The position numbers and the translations under genes were made by a program. From Bradyrhizobium centrolobii (GTDB taxonomy: Bacteria > Pseudomonadota > Alphaproteobacteria > Rhizobiales > Xanthobacteraceae), in the NCBI RefSeq assembly GCF_001641635.1, contig NZ_LUUB01000094.1, positions 1-58,939 of the forward strand: a stretch of DNA of 58,939 bases. Reading direction: 5' to 3'. Every line of letters begins with the position of its first letter. Position 1 is the first letter of the stretch. The notes below the pieces were generated by a model that was not told where the DNA came from, did not search any database, and saw only the letters and a program-made list of their open reading frames with translations. This document shows, piece after piece, positions 7,463-15,811 of the stretch.

Positions 7463-7558
7463 GGGCGGCCACCTTCGATTCAAGCGTGATGGCGGCTGCC
7501 TACATCATCTTGCGGCCGCCATGTTTCGCCTAAGCTCGAAGTGTGATCGCGGGCGGGA

Positions 7559-7774
7559 CTACACCCGCTGCGGCATCTCCTCGGCCTCTTCCTTGGCGAG
7601 CAGCAGCAGCATCTCGATGCCCATGTCGCCTTCCTGCGGCGAGCGGATGAACTCGATGGCGCTGGCACTCTTCTGCAGCGCCGCAACGACGGCAACCGCC
7701 TGGTTGGCCGTGGCCGCCTCGGTCGCCATGACCGCCTTCTGGTTCTTGGCCTGGAACCCGATCGTGTAGGACAT
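7559..7774 (-). CDS. Small protein of unknown function (71 aa)
   Basis: The ATG at 7774 is preceded by GGGAGGGA, a strong ribosome site. The product, MSYTIGFQAKNQKAVMATEA then alanine-rich helix and EFIRSPQEGDMGIEMLLLLA, is a short mostly helical cytoplasmic protein without signal peptide. I do not recognise a family. The shape suggests a helical hairpin. It lies 84 bases after the RidA start on the same strand, so it could be the first gene of a two-gene unit with RidA. Confidence 0.65.
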   Translation of the reverse strand: MSYTIGFQAKNQKAVMATEAATANQAVAVVAALQKSASAIEFIRSPQEGDMGIEMLLLLAKEEAEEMPQRV

Positions 7775-7933
7775 TTGTTCCCTCCCGCACCCTGATGCGC
7801 ATGACGGGAAGATCGCATCAGAGTCGGGCGAGAAGTGGAAGCCGGGTCGACTACGGACCGGGTTCACCTGAGACTTATCGCAAGCCCCAGGCAAGCCCAA
7901 GCGACGCGCGCATCGACCGCGGTCACGATCCCG

Positions 7934-8248
7934 CTACCAGCTTATCCGCAACGATCCGGTTCCCGCATAGCTCTGGCCCGCGTTCGAGAATTCGCCGGAG
8001 AAGCGCGCCGAAAGTTCCGACCAGCGGTTCAGCGCGAGGCGCGAGCCGAGTTCGACGCGGCCGGCGTCGCTAGCCGCCCGCGCGCCTTCGGCGATGAAGG
8101 CCGGAACCGGCATTGACACCAGCGTCGCCGTGACGTCGCGGCTCGGCGAGAACTCATGCACCCAGGCGAGGCTTGCGAACGGCATCCACGTCATGCCGTT
8201 GCCGAGGAAGGTCGGCAACGAGGACACATTGCGCGAGGCGTAGCTCAG
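7934..8248 (-). pseudogene. Remnant of an autotransporter beta-barrel (C-terminal end)
   Basis: About 100 residues remain, with FASLAWVHEFSPSRDVTATL, ARFSGEFSNAGQSYAGTGSL and a terminal RISW. This is the last strands of the autotransporter beta-barrel domain, ending in the aromatic residue that the BAM machinery recognises. The rest of the barrel and all of the passenger are missing. The surviving frame reads through to about 8248, where the sequence changes into part of an AraC-type gene on the other strand. No start codon with ribosome site is seen; the GTG at 8227 is only an in-frame codon. Confidence 0.75.
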
Positions 8249-8249
8249 G

Positions 8250-8360
8250 CCAACCGGCGACGTCTCCTATTTCAACCGCGCCTTCCGTCGCCAGTTCGGC
8301 AGCCGCCCCTCGGATGTCCGCGAGGCGGCGAAGTGCATCTGGCGCGAGCAGCCGGAGTAA
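8250..8360 (+). pseudogene. Remnant of an AraC-family regulator (C-terminal end)
   Basis: The plus-strand frame GDVSYFNRAFRRQFGSRPSD ending VREAAKCIWREQPE and a TAA at 8358 is the second helix-turn-helix and tail of an AraC/XylS regulator. An in-frame stop lies at 8241, so there is no upstream coding part. Only about 35 residues are left of an expected 250-330. It abuts the autotransporter remnant, marking a deletion or rearrangement junction near 8230-8256. Confidence 0.7.
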
Positions 8361-8366
8361 GGCGTT

Positions 8367-9245
8367 TCAGCCAAGCCTGAGCATCGCCCGCGCCTCGTCC
8401 GCGGTCGCGACGGACGCACCAAGGCTCTTCAGGATGCCCGCGGCATGCGCGACCAGCTCGGCATTGGTCTTCGCCAGCACGCCCTTGGACATATAGAGGT
8501 TGTCCTCCATGCCGACGCGAACGTGGCCGCCGAGCAGGTACGCCTGCGCGACCATCGGAAATTCAGCGCGGCCGATGCCGAAGCCGGACCAGATCGCGCC
8601 CGGCGGCAGGAGGCTGCGTGCATAGAACATCGTCTCAGGCGTGGCGGAGAAGCCGTACTTCACCCCTAACACGAGCGAGAACAGGCCCGGCCCCTTCAGC
8701 GTACCGTCGGCAAACAGGTCGCGAGCGAGATGACAGTCGCCGGAATCGAACAGCTCGATCTCCGGCAGCACGCCGGCCGCCTTCATGCGCTCGGCCATGA
8801 TGCGGACGTTGCGCGGGGTGTTGATCACGACCTCGCCGCCGGAGTTCATGGTGTTGAGGTCGAGCGTGCAGATGTCGGGCTTGAGGAGCTCAATATGCTC
8901 GACGCGCTTCTCGGGCTGGAGCAGCGTGGTGCCGGGGCCGGCGATGCGCGGATCCTCGATCGACGGCACGAAGCGTCCGCCAGGGCCGGTCGTGAGGTTG
9001 ATGACGAGACTCTTGTTGCGGGCGCGGATCTTCTCCATCACCTCGCGGTAAAGGTCGATCGACATCGAGGGCCGCCCCGTCGCGGGGTCGCGCACATGGA
9101 TATGAGCGATCGCGGCGCCGGCTTCGGCCGCTTCCAGCGCGGATGTCGCGATCTGCTCGGGCGTGATCGGCAGATATGGCGACTGCTCGGGTTTTGTGAG
9201 ATTGCCGGTGATCGCGCAGGTGATGATGGTCTTGCCGGTGGTCAT
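8367..9245 (-). CDS. BKACE / 3-keto-5-aminohexanoate cleavage family enzyme (DUF849)
   Basis: A 292-residue TIM-barrel enzyme of the beta-keto acid cleavage family, which condenses a beta-keto acid with acetyl-CoA and releases acetoacetate and a new acyl-CoA. It begins MTTGKTIITCAITGNLTKPE and carries the metal-binding pair HIHVRDPATGRPS (His48 and His50), the substrate-binding NLTTGPGG and IELFDSGD, and VRVGMEDNLYMSKG containing the late metal-ligand Glu. All key residues are present and length is normal. It lies on the same strand and downstream of a CaiB-type CoA transferase, separated by a palindromic repeat, so both may belong to one catabolic route. The exact keto acid is unknown. Confidence 0.9.
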   Translation of the reverse strand: MTTGKTIITCAITGNLTKPEQSPYLPITPEQIATSALEAAEAGAAIAHIHVRDPATGRPSMSIDLYREVMEKIRARNKSLVINLTTGPGGRFVPSIEDPRIAGPGTTLLQPEKRVEHIELLKPDICTLDLNTMNSGGEVVINTPRNVRIMAERMKAAGVLPEIELFDSGDCHLARDLFADGTLKGPGLFSLVLGVKYGFSATPETMFYARSLLPPGAIWSGFGIGRAEFPMVAQAYLLGGHVRVGMEDNLYMSKGVLAKTNAELVAHAAGILKSLGASVATADEARAMLRLG

Positions 9246-9309
9246 GCAAATTACTCCGCCTTCGCAAACTCATTCACGTTAGCTAAATCCGTCGCCGCAG
9301 AGCAGCTGC

Positions 9310-9457
9310 GCCCCCTCGCCCCGCTTGCGGGGAGAGGGTTGGGGTGAGGGGGACTCTCCGCGGGGACGGTGCGAGTTGGACTCGCGGAGAGTCCCCCTCA
9401 CCCGAATTCGAGCTCCGCTCGAATTCGGCCTCTCCCCGCAAGCGGGGAGAGGCGAAG
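9310..9457. repeat. Composite palindromic repeat between two genes
   Basis: It contains several inverted segments: CCCCGCTTGCGGGG (about 9319-9332), GGGGGACTCTCCGCG facing CGCGGAGAGTCCCCC, a GAATTCGAGC / GCTCGAATTC hairpin (about 9404-9427), and CTCTCCCCGCAAGCGGGGAG near the right end. These compose a large stem-loop-rich element. It fills the gap between the CoA transferase and the BKACE gene. Confidence 0.8.
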
Positions 9458-9464
9458 AAAGCGG

Positions 9465-10694
9465 CTAAATCACGCCCTGCTGCTTCAGCGCTTCGATCTT
9501 GCCGGCATCATAACCGAGTTTGCCACCGAGCACCTCCTGGGTGTGCTCGCCGAGCAGCGGCGGGGCGCGGTAGTTCTTGATCGGGGTCTCCGAGAGGGTC
9601 AGCGCGTTGCGGATCAGCGAGAGATCGGGCTCGAAGGGATGGTTGACCTTCACCCGCATGCCGCGCGACTGAACGTGCGGATCGCTAAACACCTGCTCGA
9701 AATTGTTGATCGGACCTGACGGCACGCCGGCCTCCTCAAGCTTTTCCAGCCAGTAGGCCACCGGCTTCTTCAGGAACAGGCCAGCGAAGATCGCCATGAT
9801 CTCCTTGCCGTGCACGACGCGGTCGTTGTTCTTGATGAAGCGCTTGTCGTTGGCGAGCTCAGGCTCGCCCAGCACGGCGCAGGTACGCTGGAACTGGCCG
9901 TCATTGCCGACCACCAGCATCAGTTCGCCGTCGGCGCAGCGGAACACGCCGGCCGGCATGCCACCGTTACCCCAGGTGCCGCGGCGCGGCGGTGTCTTGC
10001 CGTTGACGAGGTAGATCTGGAGCCAGTGGCTGAGCGAGGCAATCACGGTGTCGAACAGGCAGACGTCGATGTGCTGTCCTTGCCCGCCATTGGCGTCGCG
10101 ATGGTAGAGCGCCGACAGAATCCCGATCGAGGTGTTCATGCCGGTCATGTAGTCGACGATCGACGGTCCGACCTTCATCGGGCCCTCGCCAGGCTCACCA
10201 TCGATATGACCGGTGACGCTCATCAGGCCGCCCATCGCCTGCAGGATCGCATCATAGCCGGCGCGCGGGGCGTAAGGGCCGGTCTGGCCGAAACCGGTCA
10301 CCGAGCAGTAGATGATGCCGGGGTTGATCGCCTTGATCGTCTCGTAGTCCAGGCCGTACCGCTTGAGATCGCCGACCTTGTAGTTCTCCATGAAGACGTC
10401 GACGTCCTTGGCGAGTTGCCGGATAATCTCCTGCCCTTCGGGCTTGGCGATGTTGACGGTGACCGACTTCTTGTTGCGGTTGGCGCAGAGATAGAACGAG
10501 TTGTTGTTGTTCGCCTTGCCCTCGGGATCTGTCAGATAGGGCGGGCCGAAGGCGCGCGCGTCGTCGCCGGTGCCTGGCCGCTCGATCTTGATCACCTCCG
10601 CACCGAGGTCGCCCAGCATCTGGGCCGACAAGGGCCCGGCGAGCACGCGTGTGAGATCAAGGATCTTGATGCCTGAAAGCGGCAAGGCCGACAT
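9465..10694 (-). CDS. CaiB/BaiF CoA-transferase family protein (class III)
   Basis: A 409-residue class III CoA transferase, which moves CoA between carboxylic acids through an aspartyl-CoA anhydride. The start LSGIKILDLTRVLAGPLSAQ, the GDLGAEVIKIERPGTGDDAR segment, NRNKKSVTVNI and the active-site segment GPSIVDYMTGMNTSIGIL are present, with Asp181 at the position of the catalytic aspartate of formyl-CoA transferase. It ends PPLLGEHTQEVL, the usual C-terminal signature. Full length. The downstream BKACE gene on the same strand suggests joint carboxylic acid catabolism; the donor and acceptor acids cannot be read from sequence. Confidence 0.9.
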   Translation of the reverse strand: MSALPLSGIKILDLTRVLAGPLSAQMLGDLGAEVIKIERPGTGDDARAFGPPYLTDPEGKANNNNSFYLCANRNKKSVTVNIAKPEGQEIIRQLAKDVDVFMENYKVGDLKRYGLDYETIKAINPGIIYCSVTGFGQTGPYAPRAGYDAILQAMGGLMSVTGHIDGEPGEGPMKVGPSIVDYMTGMNTSIGILSALYHRDANGGQGQHIDVCLFDTVIASLSHWLQIYLVNGKTPPRRGTWGNGGMPAGVFRCADGELMLVVGNDGQFQRTCAVLGEPELANDKRFIKNNDRVVHGKEIMAIFAGLFLKKPVAYWLEKLEEAGVPSGPINNFEQVFSDPHVQSRGMRVKVNHPFEPDLSLIRNALTLSETPIKNYRAPPLLGEHTQEVLGGKLGYDAGKIEALKQQGVI

Positions 10695-10875
10695 GTAGGT
10701 TTCCTCCGGGGAACTGATCTTGGCGCGGCGGCTGAAGCCCTAGCCACGCCCCCTGCGGATACACCATTTTTGTCCCCTGAGCACTGCACTGGCGGCATGC
10801 GGCCATCCCCCGCCCCGGCAGCAAAAGCAGCCCGCGGCGGCGAATTTCCGCGCCACGAATATTATCCTGTCGGGG

Positions 10876-12081
10876 TCAGGTCGCGGCCGCAGCGGCGATC
10901 TGCGGACGACGACGCCCGAGCAGAACCAGGATCAGCACCGTTGCACAGGAAAATACCAGCGTCAGACCAAGCGCGCCGCGGCTGCCGAACTGGGTGAGCA
11001 GGCCGACGAGAACGGGCGGAGAGACGGCGGAGGCGAGATTGAGCGGCAGCGCGATCATCGACATCGCCTTGGCGAACTCGGCCTGGTCGTAGAAGACGAG
11101 CGGGATGGTCGCCCGCGCCACCGCCATCGCGCCGCTGCCGGCACCATAGAGCAGGATGAAGATCGCGACCGCCCAGGTCGCCCCCTCGCTCATCATCAGG
11201 AGCAGCATGGCCACGGGGAGCGCCGTGCCTGCGACGAGCCCGGTCGTGATTCCATCCCACCGCCCGCCGCCGAGGAAATCGAGCCCGCGGGCGCTGACCT
11301 GGATCACGCCGAGCATCGAGCCGAAGGCAAGCGCCTGCGCGGGCGCCAACCCCTCTGCCCTCAACAGCTCGATGAGGACAGCGCTCAGGCCGAAATTGAC
11401 GAAGGCATTGAGGGTGATCGCGGCGACGACGAGGCCGAATGTGCTCCGAGGAATCGAAGGTGTATCCGCGCGCTTTGCTTGCGCGCCGCCATCATTCTTC
11501 GCGATGCTCCGGCGCGGAGCCGCGAAGGCATAGAGCGGAAGCGAAACGAGGATCAGCATGGCCGCATAGACCATGCACGTCCCACGCCAGCCGACGAGAC
11601 CACTCAGGAATGACGTGGTCGGCCAGAAGATGCTGCTGGACAGCCCCGTCACCAGCATGAGCGCGCCGATCGCGCTCTTGGCCTGTCGTCCAGCGACCTC
11701 GTTGAGCATGATATAGGCGCCGGTCGAGAGCGTGGCGCTGCCGGCCGTACCGAGAACGACCCAGGCGGCGAAATAGAGCATCGGCTCCCGCGCAAAAGAC
11801 AGAATGACGTAACCCGGCACGGCAACAACCGTGCCCACCATCATCACTTTGCGTGCGCCGTGCCGCGCAAAGGCCCTGGCGAGCCACGGCGCACACAGCC
11901 CCATGGTGACATAAAGGACCGACGTGCCGGCAAATACTGCCGGCAGGGTCATGCCGAGATCGGCCGCAAGGTCGCGGCCGACGATCGCCGGAAGGCCTAT
12001 CGTGCCCCATCCGATGAGTTGGGTGATTGCGAGCACCAGCAGGACGCCGATGAGCCTACCGTCAGATTTCCAGAACCGCAT
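10876..12081 (-). CDS. MFS transporter
   Basis: A 401-residue major facilitator protein of the inner membrane with about twelve hydrophobic segments, for example LIGVLLVLAITQLIGWGTIG and GLVVAAITLNAFVNFGLSAV. The loop after helix 2, LARAFARHGARKVMMVG, is the usual basic motif A. The ATG at 12081 with GGCGGA just before it is preferred to a TTG at 12102. A single gene with its own spacing (181 bases after the CoA transferase start region). Substrate is unknown; by position it could import the acid used by the CoA transferase and BKACE enzymes, but the link is only proximity. Confidence 0.85.
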   Translation of the reverse strand: MRFWKSDGRLIGVLLVLAITQLIGWGTIGLPAIVGRDLAADLGMTLPAVFAGTSVLYVTMGLCAPWLARAFARHGARKVMMVGTVVAVPGYVILSFAREPMLYFAAWVVLGTAGSATLSTGAYIMLNEVAGRQAKSAIGALMLVTGLSSSIFWPTTSFLSGLVGWRGTCMVYAAMLILVSLPLYAFAAPRRSIAKNDGGAQAKRADTPSIPRSTFGLVVAAITLNAFVNFGLSAVLIELLRAEGLAPAQALAFGSMLGVIQVSARGLDFLGGGRWDGITTGLVAGTALPVAMLLLMMSEGATWAVAIFILLYGAGSGAMAVARATIPLVFYDQAEFAKAMSMIALPLNLASAVSPPVLVGLLTQFGSRGALGLTLVFSCATVLILVLLGRRRPQIAAAAAT

Positions 12082-12220
12082 TCCGCCAGTCGCCCGCCCC
12101 AAGGGTGCAGATCACATCGATAGACATCTCTTAGCTGTAGATCGCGGAGTCGAGGGATGTCGGTTCCGAATGGCATAGAGGCGTCATTCGCAGGGCAAAA
12201 ACGCTGGCGCAGTTGATATG

Positions 12221-12239
12221 GACCATTATCTAGACCATT
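12221..12239 (+). promoter_or_regulatory. Direct repeat upstream of the toxin-antitoxin pair (candidate operator)
   Basis: GACCATT occurs at 12221-12227 and again at 12233-12239, 12 bases apart (about one helical turn), and 28 bases before the antitoxin start. Antitoxins of this class usually repress their own promoter by binding repeated sites, so an autoregulatory site is plausible. Confidence 0.4.
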
Positions 12240-12266
12240 TTAAGAACTCATAGGAGAGGCAATAAG

Positions 12267-12524
12267 ATGCGGGTCTCCGTCACGGACGCCAAAGGACAAT
12301 TGACCGATCTCGTCCGCCGCGCAGAAGCCGGCGACGAGGTGATCCTGACGCGGCATGGACACGCCGCAGTGCGGCTCGTTCCGATCAAGCTTCCGCCGGA
12401 CCGAGCCACCCGACGGTCCGTGCTTGAAGCGGCGCGGAGGAGCGGCGCAGCGAAAGCGACGCCCGGACCAAGTGCGGCGCGCAGCCAGGACTTCCTCTTT
12501 GGTGACGACGGCCTGCCCGAATGA
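12267..12524 (+). CDS. vapB: Phd/YefM-type antitoxin (VapB-like)
   Basis: An 85-residue antitoxin. The N-terminal part, MRVSVTDAKGQLTDLVRRAE then EVILTRHGHAAVRLVPI, is the Phd/YefM DNA-binding and dimer fold. The C-terminal part, with RSQDFLFGDDGLPE, is the acidic tail that wraps the toxin. AGGAGAG lies at about 12252-12258, a good ribosome site. Its last codons overlap the start of the PIN toxin by 4 bases (ATGA), the usual coupling that keeps antitoxin ahead of toxin. The GACCATT direct repeat upstream is a likely self-regulation site. Confidence 0.9.
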   Translation: MRVSVTDAKGQLTDLVRRAEAGDEVILTRHGHAAVRLVPIKLPPDRATRRSVLEAARRSGAAKATPGPSAARSQDFLFGDDGLPE

Positions 12525-12904
12525 TCGCAGTCGACACGTCGGCGCTCATGGCGATTGTACTCGATGAGCCGCAAGCCGATGCCTGCATCGCGGCGCTGGA
12601 AACTGCCGACGAAATTCTGATCTCGGCCACTACGGTCGCCGAGAGCCTGATCGTTGCGGCCCGGCGCGGCGTGGACCAAGAGATGAAGAGCCTGATCAAC
12701 GATCTGGGCTTGAACGTGATATTGGTGACGCAAGCTTCCGCCGAACGAATAGCGCAAATCTATTCACGTTGGGGCAAAGGCCTCCATCCTGCCAACCTCA
12801 ACTTCGCTGATTGCTCAGCTTACGACGTAGCCAAAGAGCACGGCTGCGCGTTGCTCTATGTCGGCGACGACTTTGCGAAAACGGATATCACAAAGGCAAC
12901 CTAA
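12521..12904 (+). CDS. vapC: PIN-domain toxin (VapC-like ribonuclease)
   Basis: A 127-residue PIN-domain ribonuclease, the toxin partner of the preceding antitoxin. The acidic metal-binding residues are visible: Asp5 in MIAVDTSALMAI, Glu41 in TTVAESLI, and the Asp cluster in NFADCSAYDVA and YVGDDFAKTD. Family members cleave tRNA or rRNA when released from the antitoxin. All expected acidic positions are there, so the gene looks functional. Pairs of this type are often gained by transfer. Confidence 0.92.
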   Translation: MIAVDTSALMAIVLDEPQADACIAALETADEILISATTVAESLIVAARRGVDQEMKSLINDLGLNVILVTQASAERIAQIYSRWGKGLHPANLNFADCSAYDVAKEHGCALLYVGDDFAKTDITKAT

Positions 12905-12983
12905 TCTGGGCGACCGCCGATACGGCAACCTTGCCGCTCGGTCGAATAGAGAGAGCTACGGTGCATACTCCCGCTCGGCCCGC

Positions 12984-13154
12984 TCAGGACGTGTGGCCGG
13001 GATCGATGTGCTTGGGCGTCTTCTTGTCGCGCTGCGGGGTCATCTTGGCCGGGTCCGGCGCTCCGGGCACGCCGCGCGGGCCGAGCTGGTCCCGCTGGAT
13101 GTCCTCTTCGGACCGGGACGGCTCGACGCCATTCTGCTCACGAGGCTTGGTCAT
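12984..13154 (-). CDS. Small charged protein of unknown function (56 aa)
   Basis: The ATG at 13154 follows a perfect AAGGAGG ribosome site. The product is very hydrophilic and proline-rich: MTKPREQNGVEPSRSEEDIQ, later GAPDPAKMTPQRDKKTPKHI, with no membrane segment, and is probably disordered. It is too short for family assignment. The strong ribosome site and clean stop support a real gene. Confidence 0.65.
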   Translation of the reverse strand: MTKPREQNGVEPSRSEEDIQRDQLGPRGVPGAPDPAKMTPQRDKKTPKHIDPGHTS

Positions 13155-13206
13155 CACAGCCTCCTTTTCGAACTTTGCTTGAAGACGGCGTTTCCGCGCT
13201 GCCGCA

Positions 13207-13410
13207 TTAGCTACTGACCGCGTTCTCGCCCGCCTCGCGGCCGGGCACGCTGACATGAACCTCATGTCCCTGGCGAAGGGCCAGCGAGGCGGCTGCCACC
13301 GCGGATTCGAAGGCGGATTCCTTGGTGGCATATTTGCTGTTGACGTTGCCGTCGTGCAGCACGCCCCATTCATCCTGGATCGGCACGACCGCGTATTGAG
13401 CGAGACCCAT
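13207..13410 (-). CDS. Small DUF2188-like protein (67 aa)
   Basis: Starting at the ATG at 13410 (AGGAG upstream), the product is MGLAQYAVVPIQDEWGVLHD, then NVNSKYATKESAFESAVAAA and GHEVHVSVPG. A beta-hairpin with a WGV turn, an alanine-rich helix and a final strand match the small DUF2188-type fold seen in many rhizobial proteins; function is unknown. It lies 52 bases upstream of the 56-residue gene on the same strand, so the two may be cotranscribed. Confidence 0.7.
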   Translation of the reverse strand: MGLAQYAVVPIQDEWGVLHDGNVNSKYATKESAFESAVAAASLALRQGHEVHVSVPGREAGENAVSS

Positions 13411-13468
13411 TGTCCAGCTCCTGGCTTGGCTTCCAGAGATCGTCTGATGCAACAACGCGGCGCCGAGC

Positions 13469-14803
13469 TTAACGTTGCGTGAGCTGCGGATGGACGGAGG
13501 TCACACGCCACACCGTGTTGCCGCTGTCGTCGGCGACCAGCAGCGCGCCGGTCTTGTCGATGGCGACTCCGACGGGGCGTCCGCGCGCCTGATTGTCGCT
13601 GTTCAGGAAGCCGGTGACGACGTCCTGCGCCGGCCCGCTCGGCTTGCCGTTGCTGAACGGCACGAACACGACCTTGTAGCCGTTCAGCACCTGGCGGTTC
13701 CAACTGCCGTGCTCGCCGACGAACGCGCCGCCGCGATACGCGTCCGGCAGGCTGGTGCCGGTGTAGAAGGCAAGGCCCAGCGGCGCGACATGCGAGCTCA
13801 GCGCGTAGTCCGGCACGATCGCCTTGGCGACGAGGTCGGGCCGCTCCGGCTTGACGCGAGGATCGACGTGCTGGCCGTAATAGCTGTAGGGCCAGCCATA
13901 GAAGCCACCGTCCTTCACCGAGGTCATGTAGTCGGGAACGAGATCCGGACCGAGCTCGTCGCGCTCGTTCACCACCGTCCACAGCGCGCCGGTCTGCGGC
14001 TCGAAGCTCAAGCCGTTGGGATTGCGCAAGCCGCTTGCGAAGATACGCCAGCGGCCGCTGGCGCGATCGACCTGGAGGATCGCGGCGCGATTGTGCTCGG
14101 CCTCCATGCCGTTCTCGGTGATGTTGCTGTTGGAGCCGACGCCGACATAGAGCATCGCACCATCGGGACTCGCGACCAGGCTCTTGGTCCAGTGATGATC
14201 GATCGGACCGCCCGGAAGCGGGGTCAACACCGTGCCGGGCGCGGTGATCTTGGTATCGCCCTCGGTGTAGGGGTATTTGATGATCGCATCGGTGTTGGCG
14301 ACGTAGAGATCATTGCCGACGAGCGCGACGCCGAACGGCGAATTGAGATGATCGAGGAACACGCTCTGCGTATCCGGCACGCCGTCACCATTGCTGTCGC
14401 GCAGCAGCGTGATGCGGTTGCTGGGACCGGTATCGCCGCCGGACGTCGCCCACGACTCGACCCAGTCCATCACGATCTCCTTGGGTCGCTTGATCGCGGC
14501 AGCCTTCGGCGCCTTGGACTCGACCACCAACACGTCGCCGTTGGGAAGAACGTAGGGCACGCGCGGATGCTGCAGACCCGTCGCGAAAGGCTTGGCCTGC
14601 AAGCCCTGCGCGACCGTCGGCGTCTCGTCCTTCTTCCAGCCGACGATGCGAGCGATGTGTATCGGCGGGAGAAGATATTGCTGGATGTCCGGCAGGGACG
14701 GATTGGCTCCGATCTGCGCCTTGGGATCGCCGCTGCCATCATTGCAGCCGGCGAGACACAAGAGCGAGGCGCATAACATCAAGCGGGCAAATGTGGACGT
14801 CAT
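13469..14803 (-). CDS. PQQ-dependent sugar (sorbosone-type) dehydrogenase lipoprotein
   Basis: A 444-residue six-bladed beta-propeller of the soluble glucose / sorbosone dehydrogenase family. The N-terminus MTSTFARLMLCASLLCLAGC is a lipoprotein signal with lipobox LAGC, so the protein is anchored in a membrane facing the periplasm. Propeller segments include GLQHPRVPYVLPNGDVLV, LNSPFGVALVGNDLYVANTD, ASGLRNPNGLSFEPQTGALW, GAFVGEHGSWNR and RGRPVGVAIDKTGALLVADD. Family members oxidise aldose sugars using PQQ. The start overlaps the stop of the DUF2231 gene by 4 bases, so the two are translationally coupled. A pairing of sorbosone dehydrogenase and DUF2231 membrane protein suggests a membrane electron-transfer partner, which is inference. 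Confidence 0.9.
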   Translation of the reverse strand: MTSTFARLMLCASLLCLAGCNDGSGDPKAQIGANPSLPDIQQYLLPPIHIARIVGWKKDETPTVAQGLQAKPFATGLQHPRVPYVLPNGDVLVVESKAPKAAAIKRPKEIVMDWVESWATSGGDTGPSNRITLLRDSNGDGVPDTQSVFLDHLNSPFGVALVGNDLYVANTDAIIKYPYTEGDTKITAPGTVLTPLPGGPIDHHWTKSLVASPDGAMLYVGVGSNSNITENGMEAEHNRAAILQVDRASGRWRIFASGLRNPNGLSFEPQTGALWTVVNERDELGPDLVPDYMTSVKDGGFYGWPYSYYGQHVDPRVKPERPDLVAKAIVPDYALSSHVAPLGLAFYTGTSLPDAYRGGAFVGEHGSWNRQVLNGYKVVFVPFSNGKPSGPAQDVVTGFLNSDNQARGRPVGVAIDKTGALLVADDSGNTVWRVTSVHPQLTQR

Positions 14804-15252
14804 CGCGCAACTCCCACGCCATGGCGATAGACCATCGCCCAGCCGAGCCAGCCGGTGACGGGCAGGATCAGGACGGTGACGATCGACAGGATGAGCCCCA
14901 ATGGCCATACCGAGGTCCAGGCGTCGCGCGTGTGGATCAGCACGTTGAAGATGGCCAGGATCAGCACCACGGCATTGCCGATCAGATGCGGCCAGGCCGG
15001 CATCTGCGCCCGCACCAGGCGGTTGCCGAGGAAATCGATCAGGCCGGCGATGGCCGCCAGCACGCCGAAGATGACGCCGACAAGCAGAAGCCAGGCGGAG
15101 AAATTTGCCCACATCATCTCGGCGCTCACGCTATAGGCGATGTCGGTCAGCAGCGCGCCGGTGAAGCACGCGATCGGAATCGGCACCAGCATCGGATGAA
15201 TGGGATGGCCTGCGATCTGCGCCGTGGAGCGCACGCGCACGTCTTCTTGCAC
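14800..15252 (-). CDS. DUF2231 membrane protein
   Basis: A 150-residue inner-membrane protein with four hydrophobic segments (for example IPIACFTGALLTDIAY, FSAWLLLVGVIFGVLAAIAG, LIGNAVVLILAIFNVLI, LGLILSIVTVLILPVTGWLG). The N-terminal GHPIHPMLVPIPIACF carries the HPIHPM motif of the DUF2231 family, in which His residues could bind haem or metal. The gene leads a two-gene operon with the PQQ-type dehydrogenase, overlapping it by 4 bases. A role as its membrane electron acceptor is possible but not shown. Confidence 0.85.
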   Translation of the reverse strand: MQEDVRVRSTAQIAGHPIHPMLVPIPIACFTGALLTDIAYSVSAEMMWANFSAWLLLVGVIFGVLAAIAGLIDFLGNRLVRAQMPAWPHLIGNAVVLILAIFNVLIHTRDAWTSVWPLGLILSIVTVLILPVTGWLGWAMVYRHGVGVAR

Positions 15253-15331
15253 AGTCTGCCTCGTGTGACGTCTCAGCCTGCCCGACCGGCCAACTCGTGC
15301 TTGCAGTGATGGTTCCTAGAAGTGTGCGTTC

Positions 15332-15351
15332 CACTCTCGTCAGCGAGAGTG
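15332..15351. other. Perfect 8-bp hairpin
   Basis: CACTCTCG (15332-15339), loop TCAG, CGAGAGTG (15344-15351), with near-complementary flanks TTCC and GGAA extending it. No T run follows, so it is not a standard terminator. It lies 80 bases upstream of the DUF2231 gene start. Confidence 0.5.
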
Positions 15352-15528
15352 CGGAAGGGAACATTACGGCTGTAACGATCCGCGCATCTCACGCCTCCCG
15401 GGCGTGACAAATCCGGCAAACGACCGAAGCATGATCGGATCTGCTTGATGTCGGTTGCGAGGACCTGCCCCGGAATTGGGCTCTTGCACGCCGCCGGTTC
15501 AAGTCGGTCAGGACATATCACTCCTTAT

Positions 15529-15542
15529 GTTAACAAACGATA
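15529..15542 (+). promoter_or_regulatory. Shared motif, copy 1 (upstream of the Wzz/BY-kinase gene)
   Basis: GTTAACAAACGATA, matching GTTARYRAACGATA found also at 20309-20322 and 47437-47450. It is oriented with the downstream gene, 270 bases ahead of its start codon. An operator or activator site common to surface genes is inferred. Confidence 0.5.
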
Positions 15543-15811
15543 CTTCATCACACCGCAGACGCGCCGAATTCAAGCCCCTCCAGCGCTTCACGCGGATCCT
15601 TGTTGCAATTGTGTATTATTTCTTCGTTAGAGATAACGCGATGAGCGTGATGGATCCGGTCTGACGGCGCGGTGGGGCGCGCCCTTGTGTCGCGGTCGCG
15701 CCGTTTCCTCCCAAGCAGCCGGTCCGACCAGTTCACGCCATCGCCGTCCGCGCGGCGGAAGGAATAAGTCACATGTGTCGGCCGGGCCACACGCCGAGGA
15801 TTTGATCGACG

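Larger units (their letters stand above)
15253..15811. other. Divergent intergenic region before the EPS kinase gene
   Basis: No gene is supported in these 559 bases. They hold an 8-base perfect hairpin (15332-15351) and one copy of the shared 14-base motif (15529-15542). The tract around 15500-15625 is noticeably AT-richer and is the likely promoter area of the Wzz/kinase gene, which would have a long leader of up to about 250 bases. Confidence 0.6.

Noticed and set aside
12984..13982. A 332-codon minus-strand frame joining several genes
   Set aside because: Only its last 56 codons are a gene, with a perfect AAGGAGG before the ATG at 13154; the remainder overlaps the sugar dehydrogenase and the 67-residue gene in the wrong frame.
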